64,000 bases of DNA from the NCBI GenBank assembly GCA_002633025.1, contig NMRB01000139.1, positions 146,441 to 210,440 of the forward strand, given 5' to 3'. The notes beneath the pieces are model-generated. The model did not search any database. It was not told the origin of the DNA and saw nothing but the letters and a program-made list of their open reading frames with translations. The stretch comes from Notospermus geniculatus (Eukaryota; Nemertea; Pilidiophora; Heteronemertea; Lineidae). Of the stretch, positions 55,171 to 64,000 are shown piece after piece. Numbering within the stretch: the first letter of the stretch is position 1; every line of letters starts with the position of its first letter. The translations under genes were made by a program, and so were the position numbers.

Positions 55171-58100
55171 ATGAAGTCCCTCTTCGGCGTCGTCTGCCTG
55201 ACAGTCCTTGTTGGCATGGCAACACCATGTTGTTTCCCAGATCAGATATCGGTTGATTTTGCAGTGAGCATGAATATGACGATGGCCCTTCATGTTGGTG
55301 AGAAAAAGCAAATGTCTCGGAGCCAGTCAGTAACTGGAAGGTAAGTAGCATGACTTGTTTTTATGACCACGTGCTTCCACCGAATGAATATGTCGCAGAG
55401 CGCTGTAGGCCTTTCCTGATGTGCCGCCCCCGGCTTTTTTTTCCTAACCGGTATAGATTCCTAACCAGTATATCCTTTAAGAAATGATATTAACGAAGTG
55501 AATGGTGGGTAATGGTTGGGTAAGTGTAAGGGTTAGGGCTAGGGTCAGGTTTAGTATTGGGAGTAGTATTAGGATTAGGATTCGCTTTTGCTATATAGGT
55601 TAGGAAAAAAAGTTGGTCGTAATGGATATATCGGTTAGGAAAAAAGTTCGCATGCTGCCGAGGGTCCACAAATCTTGCCTTTCCTAAGAGAGATGGAATC
55701 TAGTGACAAGAGGAAAATGATGATTTGTTCCTGTGATGTAATGAATATGCAAAATATTCCTGGAAACATGCCAGAAAATTAGGTGCATTTACTTTTGACT
55801 AGGGGTGTACATGCAATTTCATGGTTAAAGGGAGACTCCACTCATTGTAAGCTTTTGAATTTTTATCAATCCATGGAGACTAATGCCATGAGTTGTGATG
55901 TCACTAGTGCATGACCTTTGTAGTGAATGAGCTAATACTGTGACTGCCTGGGCCTATTGGTTGTTCCTTCATAAATATGCATTGAGCACACATGACATCA
56001 TGTGTGCTGTGCTATGGTCCCCTTGGGATTCAATTAAAATACTTAAAATGATGAGTTTGCTGATTTTAAAAAAATCTGACATGTTGCAGATATCAATGAA
56101 TTTGAATGTATTAATGATATTTCAAAAATTCAAAATTTTACACAATGAGTGGAGTATCCCTTTAAAGATAATGTATCACGGGTACTTTTGCGGGCCACGA
56201 AAATCATTGCTTATTTACATTTTGTTTGTTTGTGTCCAGTCTTTCTTTGTCTTATGAGTAATTTATTGGTAGCATGCCCCTCTAGGAATTCTGTTGATAT
56301 AATACGAAAAGTCGTCTCCGAATTTTGCAAATTTTCGACCCCAAATTTGCAAAATTCGGAGACGACGTTTCGTATTATATCATTTTGTGTGTCGTTCTTT
56401 GTGCTTTATTTTGGATATCTAGAAATTCTTTTGATACCGAAAGTATTCAATTTGATGGGTTGGCATGTCCCAAAAGTCCAACATAACATAATGTAAACAG
56501 CCATATTTACAAACATTGAATGTAAACAATGAAGCCACCATACATTGTCTTTAAAGATAATATATCACGACTTCATTGTTTACATTCAATGTTTGTAAAC
56601 ATGGGTGTTTACGTTATGTTATTTTGGACTTTTGGGACATGCCAACCCACCAAATTGAATACTTTTGGAATCAACAGAATTTCTAGAGGGGCATGCCACC
56701 AACAAATTACTCATAAGACAAAGAAAGCCCGGACATAAACAAACAAAATGTAAATAAACAATGAATTTCGTGGCCCGCGAAAATACCCGTGATACATTGT
56801 CTTTAAGAAACTATAATACTGAATACTTCAGTCGACAAAATCAATTTTTTATTTCAGCGCATCTCTTGATTTCGCGGCGCAGAAGTTTTACCTGTCGATC
56901 CCGCGATTCCAGGCCGAAGCGTTCGTCGACCTTAGTGGGGTAGGCAACGTTTATTCTGTAGTGCTAAATGATGACCAATCCAAGTTCTTGCTAATATTTC
57001 TTGGTCCAAATCATAATGATATACATTGTACCATTGTACTCTATAGAGGGTTGCAATGTGAACATAGACTTTAGCAACAGGCAGTAACATGCGCATTTAC
57101 AAAAGAGGTGGCAGTTGGAGAAATAGCAGCTGCCACCTCTTCTGTGAATAGGCATGTTAATCTCTGTGTTCACATTAAAGTCGACTGACCCAAGGCTCTC
57201 GACTCATCATTCAGCCGGGTCAGTCGATTTAAAAAAACACCCCTACCGCATTGAGTTTTGCCGCAAATGTGCGCTTGGCCTTGGTGTGGAACGCTTGTAT
57301 CGGGTGCTCGGACCAATAAAGAGTTGACCTTCAACAAGGTGTCGCACTCGTTTTTTAAGTATTTCCACAATTAGATCAACATGGCAATGTACTACCTATC
57401 GGACATAATGGCTGAATGAATTTTGTGAAATATGATATCTACATGTATCTCGATTCACCAAGAGATATTAACCCCTTCCTATCAGCTGAGCGCAAGGCCC
57501 ATGGGCCTCTTGTTAAGTATTTCCACAATTAGATCAACATGGCAATGTACTACCTATCGGACATAATGGCTGAATGAATTTGAAAGTACATGTATCACGG
57601 ATGATATTTGTTGTTCTTATCTTTTCTGTAGAAAGGCGCTGGAAAAGCGACAGCAGTCGCGATGTCGCAAGGACCAGGAGGTCCACGGCTGCGGTGCAAT
57701 TCGGGAACAATCAGAGGAAAGATCGGAAAATCTTGGCAATGCCTTCTTGGTATGTATAGAGGGTAATGCAGTTCTCCCAACTGGTCCTATTCCATATCTC
57801 TCATCATAAAGGAATCAAATATAAAGGTTTGACTGCGAACGATGAAGTAACTGAGGGATACACTTCATGTCTTGCCACCAGATGTCTCTCACTGCCTGAA
57901 TTTTGGCTTTACGTAATAGGCAGGAGCTTGTACTACTCTCAAAATGGAAGTGATTTTGTAGAACTTCATGTGGTTTCGTTCCAGATAATACCGACCTTTT
58001 TATAGACCTGGGTGGAGATTACCTCGTCTACCTACCCCCCAAGGCTCATGGACTAGTATCGATGAGGCAGAACACGTGTTTCCCCGATAGGGCGGAGGTT

Positions 58101-59403
58101 GTATACGTTAGGAACGACTCATATTGTAAGGAACTTTTCACATTCAGGGCTTCAATTTCGAAGCCGTCTCATGTCATGAAATCGAAGCCTTCTCATGTCC
58201 ACCAATCGGTGCAATGTGCACATCAAAATGCCATGAAGCTGCCTGTAGGGTCCCTTTCAGACTTAAATTCATCCTCTTTCAGCCTTGACAACGATTTCTC
58301 TTCGCTTCGAAGTCACCAACTTTGAGGACAAAATTGTGGACGAAACAGTCTTTAAGCCACCGTGCAAAGCACCGCCAGGAAGAGGTTATCCCTTTACGGT
58401 ACGGAGATAGGTTTTGCTTTAATTTCATTTAAATTTTGTCACGTGATTTCCAAGCTTCCTGCCACTATGACCAATAACTGGCTTGCGATGCAACTGGGCA
58501 CTCGATCGCCGTAGTGGACTCGCTAGTGATTTCCACCAATGGCGAAGATGTGATCAATTTCAAGTCGGCGACCGGTAGCAGGTTGCAAAACAAGTCGCAA
58601 ATCAGAAAACCAGCATGCAGTGGATTCCTAGCTTCAGGAACTTCGAAAAACGTTTGGGATACGCGTAATGCTATGGCGCAAGTCCGGCAACATCTAAAGG
58701 CGGTGACAGACTAGTGCGTACGCGACGCGGAGCGACGCGTTTTCTTTTGTGTTTTTGCGCTCCACTGCACATGGTGCTCAGTAGTGCCTGAAAACACAAA
58801 AGAAAACGCTCAGCTCCGCGCCGCGTCGCGCTAGTCTGTCACCGGCTTAACAACGGCCCATTGGAATGCGGAAGTCATGTACATGTAATGTGGCAGAGCT
58901 TTGCGGTTTTTAATCATGCCTGTCGACCATTTGGTTGTTCCCCACGATTGTTCGCGCTCTGCACCGATTACTCAAGAGCCGCATTCCATTGGGTCGTAGT
59001 TAGATGTTGCCGGTGTGAAAGGAATCCAAGTCCCCCTGGAATGAAAGTCCGGTCTTATTGTTCAGCGAGGGATTAGAATATATGGCTAGAGAGACCATAT
59101 AACCATTCGAATATACCCTTACAATAGCGGGCTATTGTTTGGAGGATCTGCATTCCTAGGACGCCGATTCCTGTCAGACCTGTTTCAACTTCTCCTTTTC
59201 TTCAGATTCCAACGCCAAACGAGTTGATGCGCGAGTTCATTAGAGAGCCCGGAGATCGACGTCCTAATCCAGGTCGGGACGGTCCGGGGGGTTCGGAGGA
59301 GTCGGCGGAAGAGGCCTCCCGGGAGGCGAGTGGTGAGAGTGATGATGATAGCGACAAGAAAAAGAAAAAAAGACAATGCGCCTTACAAGGCATAACTTGC
59401 TAG
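55171..59403 (+). CDS. Gene G: secreted ependymin-related protein with acidic tail
   Basis: Coding exons are 55171-55340, 56858-56939, 57632-57749, 57985-58125, 58283-58398 and 59206-59403, giving 274 residues. Signal peptide MKSLFGVVCLTVLVGMATP is followed by CCFPDQISVDFAV and an NMT sequon. Then come SASLDFAAQKFYLSIP, GKIGKSWQCLLG (Ser replaces the usual Pro before Trp), LVSMRQNTCFPDRAEVVY with an NDS sequon, and TVFKPPCKAP. The tail starts IPTPNELMREF, has Gly/Arg-rich then acidic segments, a Lys run and ends QCALQGITC, the same ending frame as gene F. All splice phases agree with the array. The likely polyadenylation signal is at 60041. Confidence 0.8.
55829..56165. mobile_element. Non-autonomous element with TTAAAGGGAGACTCCACTC ends (gene G intron 1)
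   Basis: Ends TTAAAGGGAGACTCCACTCA and TGAGTGGAGTATCCCTTTAA. The central part is not self-complementary. Confidence 0.85.
56160..56807. mobile_element. 640-bp foldback with secondary hairpins (gene G intron 1)
   Basis: Ends TTTAAAGATAATGTATCACG and CGTGATACATTGTCTTTAAG. Long arms contain GCATGCCCCTCTAG and AGTATTCAATTTG.TGGGTTGGCATG with complements. A further perfect hairpin at about 56305-56380 is centred on TTTTCGACCCC, and a second one at about 56500-56600 contains ATTGTTTACATTCAATG. Confidence 0.85.
57357..57579 (+). repeat. Short tandem duplication (gene G intron 2)
   Basis: About 65 bp with CACAATTAGATCAACATGGC through GGCTGAATGAATTT occur at 57357 and 57513, 156 bp apart, just before exon 3. 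Confidence 0.85.
58443..58640. mobile_element. Element related to 44561-44800 (gene G intron 5)
   Basis: Contains GGGCACTCGATCGCCGTAGTGGACTCGCTAG and AGGTTGCAAAACAAGTCGCAA, inverted relative to the 44561 copy. Confidence 0.7.
58698..58849. mobile_element. Foldback element (gene G intron 5)
   Basis: Arms AAGGCGGTGACAGACTAGTG and CTAGTCTGTCACCGGCTTAA, inner GCGTTTTCTTTTGTGTTTT and complement. Confidence 0.85.
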
Positions 59404-60040
59404 GTGCCTGTCATTTTGGTTCCCGAAGCCACCGCTGGCTGCCATCTTTGCGGCATAAAAGTTGTCGCGGATCTATTTATAGATCATATGTTGACATCAC
59501 GGGTTATTTTTAGAATGGGGTACCCGCAGCCACGTGGGTGTTAAATGTAATCGAACATGTTTCTCGATGAGAATGTTTGTATGTGTTGGAGATCTACAAA
59601 GCTCAAAATCATCGCCGTTTTTAAGACCGGAGAGAATGAAATTTTACGGGAAAATGGACTCCTACATGTACAATGACGTCACTAATAAAATGGAAGCCAG
59701 AACCGAACCCTTCTAGCCCTAGCAGTGGCTTCGTGAACCAAAACGATTTACCTGTGAACCCCACCGCTAAACGTAACGAATATTAAACTGAATACAATGT
59801 GCAGTTCAGATAAAGATAAATAAGATGCCTGTTATGAAATTTTCACAAAATCTCATGGGCCTAGTTTATAAAAAGCGTCAGGCACAGGCGTTTCTTAAAG
59901 ACGGTCCATATTCTTGTTCGGTTAACAGCGTAACCTTGCGGACAGCTACACAAAATCCATTATACAGGTTGGCCTAGGCCTAAACCTGTGTTTTAGGTCC
60001 CAGATTGTAATGATTTATTCCTTTGCCCATCTGTAATGAG

Positions 60041-60046
60041 AATAAA
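60041..60046 (+). terminator. Candidate polyadenylation signal of gene G
   Basis: AATAAA in CTGTAATGAGAATAAAAT, about 0.64 kb after the stop, in the same context as the signals after genes C and D. Confidence 0.45.
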
Positions 60047-60059
60047 ATCACGAAACCGT

Positions 60060-61250
60060 CATTAATGTTTGTCTCTGCTGTTATATTTTTTTGTATATTT
60101 CTGAATCGCCTGTTTTGTGTAATTTTGGCAATATTCTCACCCCCTCACACCAAGAATACCGTAGAATCGGAGTTAAGACATTACTTCTGCAGGTCAGCCC
60201 ACTTCATTACTATGACAGTCAAATGGTTGCATATTTGTACACGACAATGCTTCCATGAGTAGCCTATTTAAAAATGTTTTCGTCACAAATGTTTTCAGTC
60301 TTTTCTAGAGTTTCAGATTGTAAAGTTCCACTTGAAAAAGACCCCGGTTGGGGTCGAAAATTCGTGAATTCTGGAGATTGACTTCTTGCTTATTATCATT
60401 TTGTGTGTCAATTTTGTGCTATTCTGCATCTTGGGTTTTCGTCACATCGCTTGGCGAAATTTGCTTCGCAGTGTGCACGCGGCCTTATGTCGCAAATACG
60501 TTGGTCCATCAATTTATTCCAATCGTGGTTATCATGAGAAGGACTTCGACTGGCAGATTTTGTCTGACTCGGCGGATTTGTGCTTGCCTTTGCCTGGCTT
60601 AGAACGTGAACATGGAAAACTTCGGCTTTTCCAAAACCGCGTCAGAAAAAGCGATCTGCTTTTGACATCAACGGTGCAAAAAATATATATTACATGCAAG
60701 TATCGTTTAATATGCATAATTTGGCAGTATTTTATCATTTTGGGTCAAATCATGATTTCCAAAGGTGTAATTGCAACAATTCAAGCAATAGCCGTGATAT
60801 TTCACTGACATTCTTTCGCTGCTGCATTAAAAACAAGATCGCTGTGGTGAGCTATTACGTATCAACGCCTACAATCACATGTACCATGGGTTCGGAATAG
60901 TTATTTGGTCTAAACCGATGCCAGCAGTGGACACGGTGATGCAGAACTACGAAAACTTACCAAATTTCAAAACCCGAAACCCGGGTTCATACTACTTAAC
61001 TTCAGACTTCGGTGTCTTGCAGTAACTCTGCCAGACAGAACGCTGGCTTGTCGCAGTGGTATGAATTAATTCGACGATGTCGCGCGTCGTTCGGAGACGC
61101 TCGGCGTCCGTAGTACGAATCAAGTCTAAAAAATACAGGGCATTTCTCTCCGATGTTCGGCGTACATTTTTAATCATTTTCATCTATCAAAGAACTAAAT
61201 TATCGATGGACGGGAATCGGGATAAATCACAATCACAACGATTATATATT
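60060..61250. other. Spacer between genes G and H
   Basis: Apart from a retroelement-tail motif at 60325-60390 no gene is supported. A small inverted pair TTCGACGATGTCGCGCGTCG lies near 61069. Confidence 0.4.
60325..60390 (+). other. CTGAAGA-stem-GAAA retroelement motif, copy 3
   Basis: CTTGAAAAAGACCCCGGTTG then GGGTCGAAAATTCG; the left core is degraded and the hairpin is intact. Confidence 0.3.
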
Positions 61251-61304
61251 GGTCCATGTAATGGGAGGCAGAAATGATTGCAACCAAAAGAAAACGCCAT
61301 AAAA

Positions 61305-61432
61305 TTTCAAATGCCAAACAAATTTTTCATTAAATCGAAAATGTCGCTATTATATAAATTTGGCCACCAGATATCGAGCCGTCAGAAAGGTTACCTAGGT
61401 ATCGGGACAAGATATCGGGAGACAATATATTG
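61305..61432 (+). promoter_or_regulatory. Gene H core promoter and non-coding first exon
   Basis: AAATGCCAAACAAATTTTTC precedes TATTATATAAAT (about 61349), the best TATA box of the set. The leader (CACCAGATATCGAGCCGTCAG) ends at ATTG|GTAAGTCAGT, exon end 61432. GAGGCAGAAATGATTG at about 61266 is shared with gene F. Confidence 0.65.
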
Positions 61433-61829
61433 GTAAGTCAGTTCTCTTTACTCTATTCTTAGATTTTCTAGATGAACCATGCTTGAAAATCAAATTTGCT
61501 GTCACCGCTTGGAAGCAAATTGAGAGGGGCGGAAAAGTGTATATCTGGCCGACCTATTGCCACCTTTTCCATTTTGGAAAGAAAATACACGTCCCAATTC
61601 TACATGTATTAGTCTGGACGCAAAACCCCGAAAAGAGTCGTAACCCCTTTTTCTCTGATAACAGCAGTGTTTTGATATTTTCTGAATCTTTGGTGGTAGC
61701 GAATCAGAATCCGCCGGGTGCCACCGCGTCACCCTTCTGTAGCGTTTAGAGAAAACCGCGTTACCATGGCAGCGTTACCATGGCAACCGACTGCTAAAAA
61801 ACTACAACTGCCTTCTTTTAGAACCCACC

Positions 61830-63606
61830 ATGAAGTCCCTCTTCGGCGTCGTCTGCCTGGCAGTCCTTGTTGGCATGGCAACTCCATGTTGTTTACCAGA
61901 TCAGGTATCATTTGATTTCGAACTCGGTATCAATATCACAGGGAGTAGAGTGGGTCAGTCTCGGCCGAAGGCGACCTACAGAGAGTCTCTAATGGGAAGG
62001 TAAGTAAACTCTCATGGTCACGAGTTTCACTCTTAGACTCGTTCCCGTCTTTGCCACTGGTCACGCACCTGTCATGCATGGCCAATTCATTTCCCATTGG
62101 AAATGGCGAGATGCCTGTGCTTATAGATTGGTCCCAGACCTTCGTTGGAAGGAACGGTTTGGTTCTGGGCCATGGACTAAACACTTCTCCATTCATTTAT
62201 TACACCTCTTGGATCGGGGATATAAGCTACTATTCCACGAAATGGTGCTATAAAATCAAACTATTCACTGCACGCTGAAGCAGGTTTTATGTGTAAACGG
62301 TAGCTTTCCAAGTCAACGCCCTGAAGAAGGCGTTAATGCCGAAAGTTCGGCCCTTTGTAACTTCAAGTTGATCTGATAAAATGGCGTCAAAAACACTTTA
62401 AAATATAACTGATAAATCGTACTGGACAAAAGCTACTGCTCTTTTCAGCGGATCTTTTGATTTCATCAAGCAGAAGTTTCATCTATCTGCTTCCACATCA
62501 CAGTTCTTGGCCAAATCGTTCATAGACCTTAGCAAGGTAGGCGACATTTACCTGCAGTGCTGCACGGTGAACCAACGGCATAATTTTCAATAAAGTGTCC
62601 GGAGTAGTTCATAGATCTCCGAGTTTGGTCGTGCCAGCCAAGGCACCTAAATAGACATTCAAACGCCGCCATCTTGAATCTATTAGCTCTAGGATAATTC
62701 GTCCCCAGAAAATTCGCCCCCAAGGAAAAATTCGTCCCTCGCCTCACGTTCATTTTTCATGAACATGAGGTGAGCATATGGTCCCTGGCCATTTTTGAAT
62801 GGATAGTTGTGTTAAGGGAGATGTTGCAGGCATTTGGTATTTTATGTCGTTTCTTTAGAATGAAGGGACAGTAACAACAACCAAGACGCTCGTACGAGAT
62901 GGACGTCTAGTTCAGCAGTGCAATACGTTTCCCATTACAGGAAGAGTGGGAAAACCTTGGCAATGCATTCTCGGTAGGTTTAGGGCTCGACAACACAATT
63001 TGTCGGCTCTTGATAGTCTGTCCAGAAAACGAAAACGAGGACACACGATTTTCCTGTCCGTGATCGGCGAATGGTGTCGCCATCTCTGAAGTGATCGTGG
63101 AACTACACGTCCTAATATGGTGCACCCGACTGCCATCTGTTGTTCCTCGGAAGGATCACCAGCAAATCAGGCCACCCTCCACGGGTAATACGCTGGTAAT
63201 CAATAAAAAGCAACGTTTACAAAAAAATCATAAATACCCGAGTATTCGAAAGGCATCAATCGCCAGCACTCTGGGGCAGCACGCGTTTACCACGAGGCCA
63301 AATCCCCATCTTCAAAAAAGATGGCTGAATGACCCACAAAGAACCTCGCGCCAATCGGATGTGGAATGGAGAGTAGGCTACATACAAAAAACGTTTTGTT
63401 TTTCCGCTGATGAAAACCCTGTGTCCTTTTTTCAGATGGTTAACAAGTTTGTTTCTTTCCAGACAATAAAGATATCTTTACGGACCTTAGCAATAGGACC
63501 TACCGCATCCACCTTGCTCAGAAGGTTCACGGACTAATCACGTTGAATCCGGACACGTGTTTACCCACCACCGCGGACGTGGAATACGTCATAAACGGAA
63601 CGTATC
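61830..63606 (+). CDS. Gene H: secreted ependymin-related protein, 3' partial
   Basis: Coding exons 1-4 are 61830-61999, 62449-62536, 62859-62973 and 63463-63606; exons 5 and 6 should lie right of the window. The signal peptide MKSLFGVVCLAVLVGMATP is followed by CCLPDQVSFDFEL and an NIT sequon. Exon 2 gives SGSFDFIKQKFHLSA..SFIDLSK, exon 3 ends GRVGKPWQCILG, and exon 4 gives LITLNPDTCLPTTADVEY with NRT and NGT sequons. The exon 4 text (IT.. DTC.P) is among the clearest matches to the (T/D)xC.P landmark of ependymin-related proteins. Introns are short (about 0.3-0.5 kb), and the region appears intact. Confidence 0.78.
62318..62365 (+). other. CTGAAGA-stem-GAAA retroelement motif, copy 4
   Basis: CCTGAAGAAGGCGTTAATGC then CGAAAGTTCGG: the stem bases differ from the other copies (GGC/GCC) but pairing and both flanking cores are kept. 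Confidence 0.4.
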
Positions 63607-63627
63607 GTAAGAAATCGTGAAAATAAA

Positions 63628-64000
63628 GCAAGGTTCATTGGCACACGGATCCGATCCGTTTCCAGTCCGTTTGCCCCTAGTTTTCCGGAGACGACAACGC
63701 TGAAGTCCATTTGATAGATTTTGTACGGACATGAACAGGACCAATTCCGTGTGCCAATGAACCTTGCTTTATGGGTGGCGTCCACTAGAGCGCCGACAAC
63801 ATTAGGAAGGGTTCGGGAAGCAAATGTGTCATTTCGGCATTGCTTCCGCATCAAGTCCTATTGGTCGTTTTACCCTTTCCCGAACGTGCAGAAATGCCGC
63901 GAACTGTTCCGGAATGATAAAGACAGTGAACGGAACCTTTCAAGAATATGCGGAGTGGTTGCCGAATGAATGCGGATTCACTAAATTTGCATTCCGCGTC
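63628..64000. mobile_element. Two foldback elements at the right window edge (gene H intron 4)
   Basis: Element 1 (63628-63770) has arms AAAGCAAGGTTCATTGGCAC and GTGCCAATGAACCTTGCTTT. Element 2 starts GGCGTCCACTAGAGCGCCG at about 63777 and runs out of the window; it copies 20650-20902. Confidence 0.8.

Noticed and set aside
63091-63537. 148-residue open frame upstream of gene H exon 4
   Set aside because: It crosses the exon 4 acceptor in a frame different from the conserved block and shows no domain.

Overview
The window is eukaryotic. Coding sequence is broken into short exons bounded by consensus GT/AG sites, transcripts have TATA-type promoters and AATAAA signals, and introns and spacers are full of small transposable elements. 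The protein family, the many TACATGTA/TAGGCCTA words, the tRNA-derived SINEs and a Tc1/Sleeping Beauty-type transposon fragment suggest a marine invertebrate, most likely a deuterostome (amphioxus, hemichordate or echinoderm grade). The species cannot be fixed from the sequence.

The organising feature is a head-to-tail array, all on the + strand, of eight paralogous genes for small secreted proteins, here named A to H. They are A (361-3529, 5' end outside the window), B (5806-11424), C (14506-17927), D (20424-29039, first exon cut by a gap), E (30985-35811), F (38803-44410), G (55171-59403) and H (61830-63606, 3' end outside). Each complete gene has a non-coding first exon behind a conserved promoter and then six coding exons with identical intron phases. 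The exons encode, in order: a signal peptide plus CC.PDQ; a GSFDF..QKFYL block ending in DLSK; a block ending in GKPWQC(I/V)LG; a block with (G/D)TC.PT.ADVEY; a block with VFK(P/A)PC; and a Ser/Glu/Asp-rich tail starting IPTPDE. Six cysteines recur. This order of motifs matches ependymin-related proteins (secreted, LolA-like fold), so I call the array an ependymin-related family. The tail exon is an addition not normal for that family.

D and E are recent duplicates that share promoter, introns and 3' region. B and D have each, separately, duplicated their last exon in tandem. A has a frameshift, both terminal exons of D carry a premature stop, and C has an unusual tail.

Introns and spacers hold dozens of short foldback (MITE-like) elements from at least a dozen families, tRNA-derived SINEs, nested insertions, a 212-bp satellite that grew inside a MITE in intron 4 of D, and a Tc1 remnant at 50131-50535. 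The largest spacer (44411-53990) contains the only long open frame outside the family, an unrecognised frame at 51031-52026 (first ATG 51259).

Gene models rest on hand-read splice sites checked for phase. Repeat boundaries are approximate.
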